DNA from: Chryseosolibacter indicum
GTDB taxonomy: Bacteria; Bacteroidota; Bacteroidia; Cytophagales; Cyclobacteriaceae
Assembly (NCBI RefSeq): GCF_018598585.1
Contig: NZ_JAHESD010000058.1
Location: forward strand, 1-36,042
Reading direction: 5' to 3'
Length of the DNA stretch: 36,042 bases
The translations under genes were made by a program, and so were the position numbers. Shown one piece after another: positions 1-8,174 of this stretch; position 1 is the stretch's first letter; the number at the start of each line of letters is the position of its first letter. The notes below the pieces were generated by a model that was not told where the DNA came from, ran no database searches, and saw only the letters and a program-made list of their open reading frames with translations.

Positions 1-185
1 GTCTTAAGGCCTTCAATTAATTTATTAAGATCCGCCTTTGAGTCACCATTCTTCAACCAGAAAAATACGTGATGCGTGAGTTGCTTTTTATCTTTTGCTT
101 CCATAGTCGGCATTGCTGTTGCAGCAGCGCTCGCTCCTAATGCCACTGCACTTGCCACAAATGTTCTTCTCGATTGTTTTTCCAT
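1..185 (-). CDS. Dabb (stress-responsive A/B barrel) family protein with Tat-like signal, 5' part only
   Basis: This partial gene starts at an ATG at 185 and runs off the left edge, so only about 61 residues are visible. The N-terminus carries SRRTFV followed by an Ala-rich hydrophobic stretch, which resembles a twin-arginine signal peptide. After it comes HHVFFWLKNGDSKADL, typical of the start of the Dabb alpha-beta barrel domain (small dimeric ferredoxin-like proteins of mostly unknown function). Export across the inner membrane is therefore likely. The C-terminal part of the domain lies outside the window, so the family call rests on the first strand only. Confidence 0.65.
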   Translation of the reverse strand, partial: MEKQSRRTFVASAVALGASAAATAMPTMEAKDKKQLTHHVFFWLKNGDSKADLNKLIEGLK

Positions 186-268
186 AACTGATTTTAATTT
201 CAAGAAATTCGGCAGAAGTTAAAGAACCTCTTTTATAAAACAAAGTTTATTAAAAGAACTGGCGTTTA

Positions 269-658
269 TCATTCCGTAATTTCAATTCTGTTTCCTTCAG
301 GATCCAGCACAACACTTTCATAATATCCATCACCTGTAGTACGTGGCTCTCCAACAACTTCATAGCCATCTTTGCGCAATAATTCAGTAAGTGAATCTAC
401 CTTCGATTTATTACCGACACTTAAAGCAAAATGGATTAATCCTGTAAATTGCTTATAAATATCATTTACAGAGCCAGGGACTCCAGGCATCTTCATAATT
501 TCCAAGCGGCATTCACCTTCAAAAGAAAGGAAGTAGGATTCAAAGTTCTTCTTTGGATTAAAGTATTTTTCTCCTGCTTTAGCATCAAAATACTTTTGAT
601 AAAATAATTTCATATCCTCCAGGTCATTAACCCAGATAGCAAGATGCTCTATTTTCAT
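269..658 (-). CDS. VOC family (glyoxalase/bleomycin-resistance fold) metalloprotein
   Basis: A 129-residue protein, the usual length for a single-domain vicinal oxygen chelate enzyme. The opening MKIEHLAIWV and closing DPEGNRIEI motifs are characteristic of the fold. The four metal-ligand positions of glyoxalase I-like members appear filled: His5, Glu53, His76 and Glu126, so an active divalent-metal site is likely. It could be a lactoylglutathione-lyase-like enzyme or a relative that modifies another small molecule; the substrate cannot be read from the sequence. It lies 41 bp downstream of the MDR oxidoreductase on the same strand and may be co-transcribed with it. Cytoplasmic, with no signal peptide. 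Confidence 0.85.
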   Translation of the reverse strand: MKIEHLAIWVNDLEDMKLFYQKYFDAKAGEKYFNPKKNFESYFLSFEGECRLEIMKMPGVPGSVNDIYKQFTGLIHFALSVGNKSKVDSLTELLRKDGYEVVGEPRTTGDGYYESVVLDPEGNRIEITE

Positions 659-699
659 ATTGATATATAAAATGGATGTGTTTTTCTGTCTGTTGGTGT

Positions 700-1704
700 T
701 TACTTATTTATCTCTACAAGAATTTTACCAAATTGGTCTCCTCGCTTCATTCTTTCAAATGCATCATCTAATTGAGATAAAGGATATATTTTATCTATAA
801 CAGGTTTTAAGTTTCTGCTTTCCAGGAAATCAATCATTGAAAGAAACTCATCCCTGGTGCCCATGGTGGTTCCATGTATCGAAAGTTGTTTCCAGTAAAG
901 TAATTTGGTTGCAACATCGGTAATATTACCAGCGGTTCTTCCGTAATTTACAATTCTGCCTCCAGGCAAAGCCAGGTCAATAAATTTTGAAAATTGTTCT
1001 CCTCCGGCGCTGTCGATAATAATATCAAAACCTCCTCCTGACTCCTTCTGTGCTTTTACCATCCATTCGGGGTCACTGTAATTAAAGCCTCCCACTGCTC
1101 CCAAATTTTTGGCTTTTCTCAATTTATCATCTGAGCTTGACGTAACATACACCTTCGCCTGGTAAGCCACAGCAAATTGTAAAGCCCAAAGCGCAGCACC
1201 TCCACCTATACCTGATATTAAAACCTTCTCCTTCGCGCGTAGCCTTGCTTTCGAGAATAAGGCGCGATACGCAGTTAATGCAGATAAGGGAACTGCCGCA
1301 GCCTCAGCAAAACTTAAGTGCTCTGGCTTTTCGAAAATATATTTCTTAGAAACCGCGATGTATTCAGCAAATGTTCCATTATCAGGGAACCCGAGAATCC
1401 GAAATGAATCACCTTGTACCAACGCGTTATTTCCCCAATCCAAAGCTGGATTGATAATCACCTCTGCTCCTACCAGGAGCGGGTCCGCATCTTCTCCTAC
1501 GTCTTCAATTATTCCTGAACCATCAGAACCAAGAATAATACCATTGGGAAATTGTTGTGTCTGCTCTGTAACAACCCATATATCGCGATGATTAAGGGCT
1601 GCATATTTAAGTTTGATAAGAACCTGGTCTTTGATAGGTTTGGGTTTCTTTACTTCTTCAAAAGATAGTGGTATGTCTTTTCCTCTAAATAAAATAGCCT
1701 TCAT
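700..1704 (-). CDS. MDR superfamily NAD(P)-dependent oxidoreductase (quinone-reductase/YogA-like)
   Basis: A 334-residue medium-chain dehydrogenase/reductase. The GroES-like N-terminal domain occupies roughly residues 1-130 and the Rossmann domain roughly 135-290, with the dinucleotide-binding turn SGIGGGA at 165-170. The protein contains no cysteine, so neither the catalytic nor the structural zinc of classical alcohol dehydrogenases can be present. This points to a zinc-independent quinone/enone reductase-type member. The ATG at 1704 is chosen; a TTG three codons upstream is also possible, but MKAILFRG is the normal family start. Neighbours are a VOC protein and, upstream, ilvE, whose terminator separates the two transcripts. 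Substrate unknown. Confidence 0.85.
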   Translation of the reverse strand: MKAILFRGKDIPLSFEEVKKPKPIKDQVLIKLKYAALNHRDIWVVTEQTQQFPNGIILGSDGSGIIEDVGEDADPLLVGAEVIINPALDWGNNALVQGDSFRILGFPDNGTFAEYIAVSKKYIFEKPEHLSFAEAAAVPLSALTAYRALFSKARLRAKEKVLISGIGGGAALWALQFAVAYQAKVYVTSSSDDKLRKAKNLGAVGGFNYSDPEWMVKAQKESGGGFDIIIDSAGGEQFSKFIDLALPGGRIVNYGRTAGNITDVATKLLYWKQLSIHGTTMGTRDEFLSMIDFLESRNLKPVIDKIYPLSQLDDAFERMKRGDQFGKILVEINK

Positions 1705-1783
1705 TAAGAACAAACTTTTACTTCAATACGAATTAATTGACATATAAGTTATCAGGTAAGGTGGTATTTAGGTATCTAACAAT

Positions 1784-1822
1784 GAAAAAAAAAATTGCAG
1801 TAACATTCATTACTGCAATTTT
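1784..1822 (-). terminator. Rho-independent terminator of the ilvE transcript
   Basis: A perfect 13-bp inverted repeat (1791-1803 and 1810-1822, six-base loop) is followed on the minus strand by a run of ten or more U (A-tract on the plus strand at about 1785-1794). It begins 24 bp beyond the ilvE stop codon and is oriented to end that transcript. Confidence 0.88.
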
Positions 1823-1845
1823 CCGTTTTATAGTTAAACGGTATT

Positions 1846-2922
1846 TTAAACCTTTACAAGATAATTCCATTCGTGTGTGTCAGGCTCTAATCCCATTCGA
1901 ATGTTGTGAAGTTTCTGTTTTACCTGCAACTGAAAACTTGTCGGCCCGGCACTTGGAATCTGATAGTCAGTTCCGTTAATATGAATTACAGAAATAGGGG
2001 CCACTACGGCAGCAGTACCAGTACCAAACGCTTCCGTTAATGTTCCTTTAATGAAGCCTTGCTCAATTTCGTCGATGGAAACTTTACGTTCTTCAACACT
2101 AAAGCCAGCCATCTCCTTTGCAAGCGTGAGAATTGAATCACGTGTAATACCATCAAGAATAGCAGTTGAAAGCTGAGGCGTCACCAGTTTTCCATTAAGA
2201 ACGAACATCACATTCATCATGCCTACTTCATCAATATACTTATGTTCTTTCGAGTCAGTCCATAAAATCTGGTCGAAGCCTTCCTCACGTGCAATTTGGG
2301 TTGGATAAAAAGCACCACCATAATTACCAGCACATTTTGCAAAACCTGTCCCTCCTTCTGCAGTGCGAACATACTTGTTCTCAACTTTAAGACGATATGG
2401 TTTTGCCTGGTATGGCCCAACAGGACTAGTAAGTATTACAAATTTAAAAGTGTCTGAAACTTTTACACCAAGGCGCGACTCAGTAGCAAACATAAAAGGC
2501 CTGATGTAAAGGGATGCACCTTCTGTTTTTGGTACCCACTCTTTATCAATTTCTATCAGTCTCTTTAAGCTGGATAACCATAACTCTTCAGGAACTGAAG
2601 GCATGCACATGCGGTGCAATGATTTATTGAAGCGATCAAGGTGTTTATGCGGACGAAAAATATTGATAGAACCGTCTTTAGTATGAAATGCTTTCATACC
2701 TTCAAAAACGGCCTGACCATAATGAAGCGAAAGCATAGCGGGAGAGAATTTCATTTCTCCAAAAGGAACAATACTGGGAGATCCCCATTGTCCATTTTCA
2801 TAATCCACCACCACCATATGATCGGAAATATGTCTGCCAAATTCAAGGTTATTGAAATCTACTTCAGCTACCCTCGATTTCTTTACGCGCTCAACAGCGA
2901 ATTCGGACGTCAGCGTTGTCAT
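1846..2922 (-). CDS. ilvE: Branched-chain-amino-acid aminotransferase
   Basis: A 358-residue class IV (fold type IV) PLP aminotransferase of the longer BCAT2-like subgroup. It catalyses transfer of the amino group between valine, leucine or isoleucine and 2-oxoglutarate, the last step of branched-chain amino acid synthesis and the first of degradation. Visible landmarks are LHYGQAVFEGMKAF (67-80), the Schiff-base lysine Lys196 in GGTGFAKCAGNYGG, the Glu of DEVGMMNV (231-238) and the phosphate-binding GTGTAAVVAP near 300-309. The start MTTLTSEFAV is an ATG at 2922. It is transcribed alone: a 183-bp gap separates it from the decarboxylase upstream and a strong terminator follows. Confidence 0.93.
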   Translation of the reverse strand: MTTLTSEFAVERVKKSRVAEVDFNNLEFGRHISDHMVVVDYENGQWGSPSIVPFGEMKFSPAMLSLHYGQAVFEGMKAFHTKDGSINIFRPHKHLDRFNKSLHRMCMPSVPEELWLSSLKRLIEIDKEWVPKTEGASLYIRPFMFATESRLGVKVSDTFKFVILTSPVGPYQAKPYRLKVENKYVRTAEGGTGFAKCAGNYGGAFYPTQIAREEGFDQILWTDSKEHKYIDEVGMMNVMFVLNGKLVTPQLSTAILDGITRDSILTLAKEMAGFSVEERKVSIDEIEQGFIKGTLTEAFGTGTAAVVAPISVIHINGTDYQIPSAGPTSFQLQVKQKLHNIRMGLEPDTHEWNYLVKV

Positions 2923-3105
2923 AATAGTAAAAGTTAACGGGTCAATTTCTGAATTATCTACGAATTATCCTTCTTTAACCGAAAGTTTCTTTTGCCGGTG
3001 TTACAGTGGAATTTTAACGCTAAGTGTATAAGTTATAAATCTTTAATTTGTTGATTATAATAAAATAGCGAATAACGTTTCACTGAAATTTCGTCAGGCA
3101 TTCTT

Positions 3106-4500
3106 TTATCTATCCATTTCCTGAAAAATACCACTTAGCACCTCCACCGCGAGATCAATGTCTCTTGACTCTGTTTGCCAGTTTGATATTGCCGCACGTA
3201 TTGCCGGAACGCCTTTGTAAATCGTTGGCGTAAAGAAAACCTTCCCTTGATCGCGCACCTGAATTAAGAATTGCTGAATAGTCTCAAAACTTAAGTTATC
3301 CTGGTTTAAAGTGAAGCATACAACATTCATTCGCACGGGAGCGAGAAGCTTGAACTGTGACATCTTCTTGAGTGCTTCTCCCAGCCTAAAAGCAACGTCA
3401 CAATTTCGTTCTACAATTTCCTGATGCCCCTCCTTACCATAAGCCATCAGTGAAAACCACGCTGGCAGCGAGCGCCACCGTTTGGAATTCTCGGGAGTAT
3501 AATGAAAGAAGTCCGGGCTTTTTTCAGGATCACCCAAATAGGCAGCACTATTTTGAAAAACTTTAAGCTGAATGCTTTTGTGCCTTGTAAAATGCATCGC
3601 TGCATCATAGGGCACGTTCAGCCATTTGTGAGCATCTATGGTAATGCTATCTGCATGATTAATACCATTCACCAGATGTTTATATTTTTCGGAGATTGCA
3701 GCAAAGCCCCCGAAAGCTGCATCAACATGAAGCCAGAAAGGATATTTTAGCCTTAGCGCTCCTATTGCGTCTAAATCATCAAAATCAACAGTATTCACAG
3801 TACCTGCATTAGCAACAACTATTACAGGTCCGGCGGCATCTTGAAGCATTTTTTCAAGTTTGGCAATATCAACAGCTTCTCGATCCGGCAACGTATCAGG
3901 TCTCATCATTGCATTCCTTCCTATCCCCAGCATTGCAAGTGATTTAATCACACTTGAATGCGGTGCTGCGCTAATTACCCGTATAGGGTATGCACCTAGT
4001 CCGTCATTACTAAAATCAACTCCATGTCTCTCTCCTACCCATTGCCTCGCCTGCGCCAGGCCTACAAAATTAGACATAGTAGCCCCAGTTACAAAAGTTC
4101 CATAGTAACTCTCATCTAAACCGAAAAGTTGTTTTAGATAATACAACGTCTGATGCTCAAGCTGAGGTGCTATGGTATCATTACTACCACAAACATTTTG
4201 ATCATAAGTACTTACAAGCCAATCGCCAATTACCGAGGCAGGTGTTGAACCTCCTGTAACAAAACCAAAATATCGAGCACCGGCAGAGCTGGCAATTTTT
4301 TCGGCATAGTGCTTTTCAAAATACTCCAACGTTGCCGCGGCACCAATACCTTTTTCGGGAAGATGTTGCTTCTCGATATCCGACACATAACGACCCGGTG
4401 GAATGGCATCGACATGATTAAAATACTTCTCTGCAACGGATACTGTTTTGCGAAGCAGTCCAGGTATACGCTCTTTGTCTTGTTCTAGCAAAGGATGCAT
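3106..4500 (-). CDS. Group II pyridoxal-5'-phosphate-dependent amino acid decarboxylase
   Basis: A 464-residue enzyme of the aromatic-L-amino-acid / diaminobutyrate / glutamate decarboxylase family (PLP fold type I). Key residues are visible: His181 in APHSSVIKS (ring-stacking His), Asp260 in HVDAAFGG (pyridine nitrogen) and the PLP-binding Lys292 in DAHKWLN. The protein would convert an amino acid to the corresponding amine plus CO2 in the cytoplasm. The exact substrate is not readable. It is the last gene of the amine-related cluster, 65 bp behind PaiB, and that gap contains an operator/promoter-like element also found in front of the upstream operon. The combination with PaiA/PaiB-like proteins makes an amine-producing role plausible, but that is inference. 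Confidence 0.88.
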   Translation of the reverse strand: MHPLLEQDKERIPGLLRKTVSVAEKYFNHVDAIPPGRYVSDIEKQHLPEKGIGAAATLEYFEKHYAEKIASSAGARYFGFVTGGSTPASVIGDWLVSTYDQNVCGSNDTIAPQLEHQTLYYLKQLFGLDESYYGTFVTGATMSNFVGLAQARQWVGERHGVDFSNDGLGAYPIRVISAAPHSSVIKSLAMLGIGRNAMMRPDTLPDREAVDIAKLEKMLQDAAGPVIVVANAGTVNTVDFDDLDAIGALRLKYPFWLHVDAAFGGFAAISEKYKHLVNGINHADSITIDAHKWLNVPYDAAMHFTRHKSIQLKVFQNSAAYLGDPEKSPDFFHYTPENSKRWRSLPAWFSLMAYGKEGHQEIVERNCDVAFRLGEALKKMSQFKLLAPVRMNVVCFTLNQDNLSFETIQQFLIQVRDQGKVFFTPTIYKGVPAIRAAISNWQTESRDIDLAVEVLSGIFQEMDR

Positions 4501-4541
4501 GTTAAAATTTGTATTTGCTTTAATAATGGATTTACTCTTTC

Positions 4542-4563
4542 CTTAAGTACTGAAACTGTACTT
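4542..4563 (-). promoter_or_regulatory. Candidate operator/promoter before the PLP decarboxylase
   Basis: In the 65-bp gap between PaiB and the decarboxylase lies the inverted repeat AAGTAC-7-GTACTT (4545-4563). It contains CAGTTT on the minus strand and overlaps the 9-mer CTTAAGTAC (4542-4550). The same 9-mer, also next to CAGTTT repeats, occurs at 9317-9325 before the transporter operon. Read on the minus strand, TACTTAAG sits 41 bases before the ATG and could be a degenerate -7 element. Binding by the MocR protein encoded at 25799 is inferred from its own CAGTTT inverted repeat. Confidence 0.45.
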
Positions 4564-4565
4564 CA

Positions 4566-5174
4566 TTACTTCTTTGCGGAAGACATGGCGCCTGCTATAG
4601 CATGCGAATTTTCATCTTCTCTCTTTTCAAGTTCGGAAATTATAGCCTTATGATTCACAGCATCTCTGTTTTGAGATAGTTTATAAGTTGCTTCTATATT
4701 GGTTATCCGTATTTGAAATCCTACAATACCTCTGATTTCCCTTTGCAAAAATTCCGGTGACATCTTAGCCATGGAAACAGGATGGACAGATCGTTGCTCG
4801 TACTTATCAACAATTCTTCTCAGTGAGTTCATTAATTGCTCGCCCTCAATAATTTCAACCGTACCGTAAACGTGCACCGCCATATAATTCCAGGTTGGCA
4901 CATTTTCATGGTCATACCATGAGGATGAGATGTAAGTATGAGCACCTTGAAATATAGCCATCACCTCATCTCCGGCATTAAAATTACGCCATTGCGGATT
5001 AGCCTTTGAAATATGTCCTTCAAGAAAAATGTCATCTTCTGTTAATTCAAGGGGTATATGCGTAGCCCATAGCTTATTATTAACTTGACTTACCAGAATG
5101 CCGAAGCTGTTCTTCCTGATAAAAGTTTTCACCTCCTCGGTATTTGTATTGTTAAATATCTTTGGCGTATACAT
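4566..5174 (-). CDS. paiB: PaiB-family FMN-binding protein
   Basis: A 202-residue protein of the PaiB family (flavin-reductase-like split-barrel fold). The family was named from Bacillus subtilis PaiB, which was described as a negative regulator of sporulation and degradative enzyme genes. The start MYTPKIF, the block AIFQGAHTYISSSWYDH (74-89) and PTWNYMAVHVYG (93-104) are the hallmark motifs. It probably binds FMN or a related cofactor in the cytoplasm; direct DNA binding is uncertain. It starts 8 bp after the DinB-fold gene and ends 65 bp before the decarboxylase. A PaiA-like acetyltransferase lies three genes upstream, so both Pai partners are present but separated. Confidence 0.9.
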   Translation of the reverse strand: MYTPKIFNNTNTEEVKTFIRKNSFGILVSQVNNKLWATHIPLELTEDDIFLEGHISKANPQWRNFNAGDEVMAIFQGAHTYISSSWYDHENVPTWNYMAVHVYGTVEIIEGEQLMNSLRRIVDKYEQRSVHPVSMAKMSPEFLQREIRGIVGFQIRITNIEATYKLSQNRDAVNHKAIISELEKREDENSHAIAGAMSSAKK

Positions 5175-5182
5175 ATCGATGG

Positions 5183-5692
5183 TTATGCGTTTACACCGGC
5201 TGCAATAATTTCGTTGATCCTTACAAGGTGATGATCATCATGCTCAGCAGTAAAGAAAGCAAGATCAACGGGTGTCATTGTAACCTTTAACCTTGGATGC
5301 ATTGATTCTTTATTGAGATCAGTGTCTCCTAATGAATGTAAAGCACGAAGCACTCGTTGCCTACCTAGTGCAAAATCTTCAAGCAGTTTGGATATGGATA
5401 AAGTATTGTAGTCCACTTTTAACTCAAAGACGGCAGGGGACATAGGAGAAACACCATTAATGATCTCATCTATACGTTTTAAACCAACCTCGTCTACTTC
5501 TGTAAGATGACCAATATTTTGCTTAACACTCCATTTTCCTTCAAGCGTTGCTGACAACAGATTCTCTCGTATACCTGACACCCTTCTTTCTAACCTTACA
5601 ACACTTCCTTCTAAACGATCAATGAAAAAAGGTAACATTCCTTCGGAATGTTTAAAGGTAAAAGTGCGTTCAGACCATTGTATTTTTTTCAT
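5183..5692 (-). CDS. DinB/YfiT-fold putative metalloprotein
   Basis: A 169-residue four-helix-bundle protein of the DinB_2 superfamily (not DNA polymerase IV). Metal-site histidines can be picked out at His62 (NIGHLTEVDE) and in the C-terminal AEHDDHHLVRI (His151, His154/155), matching the usual three-His site. Members include thiol-dependent S-transferases and many proteins of unknown role, often in stress or detoxification gene sets. It is spaced 24 bp from the GNAT gene upstream and 8 bp from paiB downstream, so it is part of one operon. No substrate can be assigned. Confidence 0.82.
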   Translation of the reverse strand: MKKIQWSERTFTFKHSEGMLPFFIDRLEGSVVRLERRVSGIRENLLSATLEGKWSVKQNIGHLTEVDEVGLKRIDEIINGVSPMSPAVFELKVDYNTLSISKLLEDFALGRQRVLRALHSLGDTDLNKESMHPRLKVTMTPVDLAFFTAEHDDHHLVRINEIIAAGVNA

Positions 5693-5716
5693 AATGAAGT
5701 AAAAAAGGTTCTAATG

Positions 5717-6211
5717 TTACTTATCAATCCTTTTACCTAAAATAGATACACTGCGCTCAACTCCATCAAGCGAAGCTACATTTGGCAAATGACCCCAGTC
5801 CTGAAATCCGAACTTTCGGAAAAGTTTAAGACTTGGTTCATTGTGAGAAAATATAATTGCCAATAAGTTAGTAATACCAAGTTCTTTGCACCGAGAAATC
5901 GAATAAGCCAATATCTGTGTTCCGTAACCCTTGCCTCTAGCCTGCTCATGAAGATAAACGCTGATTTCTGCTGTGCCGTTGTATGCAGGCCTTCCAACAA
6001 AAGAATGAAACCCGACCCACCCGACAATAGATGAATAATCTTCTACAATCCATAATGGCCTCTTATCTGGTGTATGTTTGTAAAACCACTCCCTTCTGCT
6101 TTCTACTGAAATTGGTTCTGTATCTGCAGTCACCATCCTGGAGGGTATTGTTGAATTATAAATGGCAACAATATCTGCCAGGTCGTCTATTACGGCATCT
6201 CTGAACTTCAT
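5717..6211 (-). CDS. GNAT N-acetyltransferase (phosphinothricin-acetyltransferase-like)
   Basis: A 164-residue acetyltransferase. It opens with MKFRDAVIDDLADIVAIYNSTI, a typical PAT/YncA-type N-terminus. The acetyl-CoA pyrophosphate-binding loop is HEQARGKGYG (about 88-97), and NEPSLKLFRKFGF follows as motif B. Members acetylate the primary amine of small molecules such as L-amino acid analogues. The start codon overlaps the OsmC stop in an ATGA arrangement (6208-6211), which indicates translational coupling. One of four GNAT genes in this cluster. Confidence 0.87.
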   Translation of the reverse strand: MKFRDAVIDDLADIVAIYNSTIPSRMVTADTEPISVESRREWFYKHTPDKRPLWIVEDYSSIVGWVGFHSFVGRPAYNGTAEISVYLHEQARGKGYGTQILAYSISRCKELGITNLLAIIFSHNEPSLKLFRKFGFQDWGHLPNVASLDGVERSVSILGKRIDK

Positions 6212-6684
6212 ACCGCAGTAGACTTAGCGACCAACACCTTCGGTTTATGATGTACAGGAAATTTTACAGAACGGGCAATAAAGCACATTTTGTTAGCTTC
6301 ATGATGAAGTGCATTTGCCTTCTCTGTCATTTCTTCTTTGTCTACAGTTACCACAGGATGAAGTGTTACTTCTGTAAACTGACCACTACCATCATTATTT
6401 TCCTCCATGACACCTGATGCTTCGTCTACATATTCTGTTACTACAATTCCATTTACAGCACACAAATGCAAATACCACAACATGTGACAGCTCGACAATG
6501 AAGCCACAAGCAGTTCCTCTGGATTCTGGCGTGTTTTATCACCGCGAAAGGCAGGATCAGATGAACAATATAGGGTTTGCTTCCCATCTATTGCTATCTC
6601 ATGATTACGATCATAAGATATATAATCCAATGTCCCTTGCCCGCGATTACCTGTCCACGTTGTTTTTGTTTTGTAATGATGCAT
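6208..6684 (-). CDS. OsmC family protein
   Basis: A 158-residue OsmC/Ohr-superfamily protein. The block NPEELLVASLSSCHMLWYL contains Cys66, and the second family cysteine is Cys134 (NKMCFIARS); together they form the thiol-peroxidase site of OsmC-like organic hydroperoxide reductases. It belongs to the OsmC subgroup rather than Ohr, judging from the SSDPAFRGDKTRQNPEELL region. It probably protects against organic peroxides in the cytoplasm. Its 5' end overlaps the 3' end of the PaiA-like gene by 38 bp and its stop overlaps the next start by four bases, so it is firmly embedded in the operon. Confidence 0.85.
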   Translation of the reverse strand: MHHYKTKTTWTGNRGQGTLDYISYDRNHEIAIDGKQTLYCSSDPAFRGDKTRQNPEELLVASLSSCHMLWYLHLCAVNGIVVTEYVDEASGVMEENNDGSGQFTEVTLHPVVTVDKEEMTEKANALHHEANKMCFIARSVKFPVHHKPKVLVAKSTAV

Positions 6685-7222
6685 AGTGGTTTAATTTTTT
6701 TATCTCTCTTTTCATTAAGTGGTCCGTTTGGGCATCTCTTCCAAGCATAAAAACGTGCTCATCAAATTTTTCAAATCCCCACCTTTTATAAAAATCAATT
6801 GCCCGGCTATTCCTCTCCCATACACCCAACCAAACCACTTCACAATGATTCTTCACTGCATGACCAAGACAATGCTGCATAAGCATGCGACCAATCCCCT
6901 TGCCTATCATCTCCTGTATTGAATACAAGCGCTCAATCTCCATCGCACTTACTTCTTTCAATCCCTTTAAGGGCCTCAATGTATTTACTTTTGCATATCC
7001 CAAAGCACGACCATCCTGCTCAGCCAAAAAAAATACAACGCCTCGTTCATTCAATTCCAACTTGATCTTATTATTGGTAAAGGTCTTTGAAATATACTGC
7101 TCCATATCCTCAGGAGTATTATCAGCCCCAAAAGTGTCTTTAAAAGTTTTGCTTCCCAAGGCAACAAGTATAGGAATGTCTTCTTCGGTACACTGGCGAA
7201 TAATTATATTTGAGTCTGCCAT
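6647..7222 (-). CDS. paiA: PaiA-like polyamine N-acetyltransferase (GNAT)
   Basis: A 191-residue GNAT protein. Beyond the general fold it shows blocks I recognise from Bacillus subtilis PaiA, a spermidine/spermine acetyltransferase: TFKDTFGADNTPEDMEQYI near the N-terminus, MEIERLYSI before the acetyl-CoA loop IGKGIG, VVWLGVWERNSRAIDFYKRWGF, and the C-terminal LGRDAQTDHLMKREI. The likely reaction is acetyl-CoA-dependent acetylation of a polyamine or related amine in the cytoplasm. The ATG at 7222 is preferred over the TTG codons just upstream. The 3' end overlaps OsmC by 38 bp. The symbol follows from remembered similarity, not from a search. Confidence 0.8.
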   Translation of the reverse strand: MADSNIIIRQCTEEDIPILVALGSKTFKDTFGADNTPEDMEQYISKTFTNNKIKLELNERGVVFFLAEQDGRALGYAKVNTLRPLKGLKEVSAMEIERLYSIQEMIGKGIGRMLMQHCLGHAVKNHCEVVWLGVWERNSRAIDFYKRWGFEKFDEHVFMLGRDAQTDHLMKREIKKLNHYASLQNKNNVDR

Positions 7223-7233
7223 CAACAATCATT

Positions 7234-7707
7234 CTATAAGGTCAACTCCATCTTGATATCACTACGCTGGTAAATGCCATCATCTGCTACCTCTTTAAAA
7301 CCAAGTTTTCGATAAAGCTCAATTGCATTTACCAGTAATGTATTTGAATATAAAATAATCTTTTTCGCACCCAGGCTTTTCGCTTTCTCAATGGCAGCCA
7401 TGGCAAGCGCTTTACCTATTTTCTTTCCTCTGAACTTTTCCTCAACAGCCATCTTCGTAAATTCATAAATACCCGGCTCTACAAACTTTAACGCCACAGT
7501 ACCAGCAACTTCATCACTGTAATATGCCATTAGTATCTTACCACCTTTTGAAATGATGTTCTCTTCCGGATGTTGAAGTACCTCTATGTCTACTGCCTCC
7601 ATCCAAAAATATTTTTCTATCCATGCCCGATTAAATTTTTCAAACCATGGTTGGTGGGTAGCGTTGTAATCCCGTATTACTATTTGATGTATTTCTAAAG
7701 TAGTCAT
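7234..7707 (-). CDS. GNAT family N-acetyltransferase
   Basis: A 157-residue single-domain acetyltransferase. Motif A is visible as VEEKFRGKKIGKALAMAAIEKAK, and motif B as TLLVNAIELYRKLGFKEV. The N-terminal WFEKFNRAWIEKYFWMEAVD is typical of a Bacteroidota subgroup of MarR-linked or free-standing GNAT proteins. Substrate unknown. Its start overlaps the previous gene's stop by one base (TAATG, 7705-7709), and paiA follows after 11 bp. It is not clearly a recent duplicate of the neighbouring GNAT genes, since the visible motifs differ. Confidence 0.85.
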   Translation of the reverse strand: MTTLEIHQIVIRDYNATHQPWFEKFNRAWIEKYFWMEAVDIEVLQHPEENIISKGGKILMAYYSDEVAGTVALKFVEPGIYEFTKMAVEEKFRGKKIGKALAMAAIEKAKSLGAKKIILYSNTLLVNAIELYRKLGFKEVADDGIYQRSDIKMELTL

Positions 7708-8174
7708 TACAATATTTTTATAAAATGATGCGAAGCAAGAATAAATCCCTTATCAAGATACAATCTATGTGCATCATGGCGTTGGTATCCTGAGTCAAGG
7801 GATACATACTTATAGCCTTTTTTTTGGGCAAGTTTAAAAACATGTTCGAGCAATCTTCCACCGTAACCTTTACCCCTGTAATCAGGAAGGGTGCTTAAGT
7901 CATCAATGTAAAATTGCCTTCCATTAAATAAGTATTGAACATATCGATAGCCTATTGCCGAGACGGCCTTACCCTCTTCTTCTATGTAATCAAGTTGATA
8001 GCCCTCATTCATTAATTCACGTACTAATTGAACAAAAGAACTTTGCTGAAGATGAGGACGTAATTCTTTAATTACGTCCCAGCATCTTATAATATCAGCT
8101 TCCGAGGTAGCTTGTTTAATCGCAGAGTTACCCATTAAAGAATTTACTTCTATCTTGAAAATTGTGCTTTCCAT
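7707..8174 (-). CDS. GNAT family N-acetyltransferase
   Basis: A 155-residue acetyltransferase with motif A LPDYRGKGYGGRLLEHVFKLA and the C-terminal DAHRLYLDKGF. The substrate is unknown. The ATG at 8174 lies inside the last codons of the DMT transporter gene (25-bp overlap). A second ATG at 8135 would remove the first 13 residues and give a more conventional GNAT start (MGNSAIKQATSEAD), so the true start is uncertain. Placed directly after the exporter and directly before two more GNAT genes. Confidence 0.83.
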   Translation of the reverse strand: MESTIFKIEVNSLMGNSAIKQATSEADIIRCWDVIKELRPHLQQSSFVQLVRELMNEGYQLDYIEEEGKAVSAIGYRYVQYLFNGRQFYIDDLSTLPDYRGKGYGGRLLEHVFKLAQKKGYKYVSLDSGYQRHDAHRLYLDKGFILASHHFIKIL

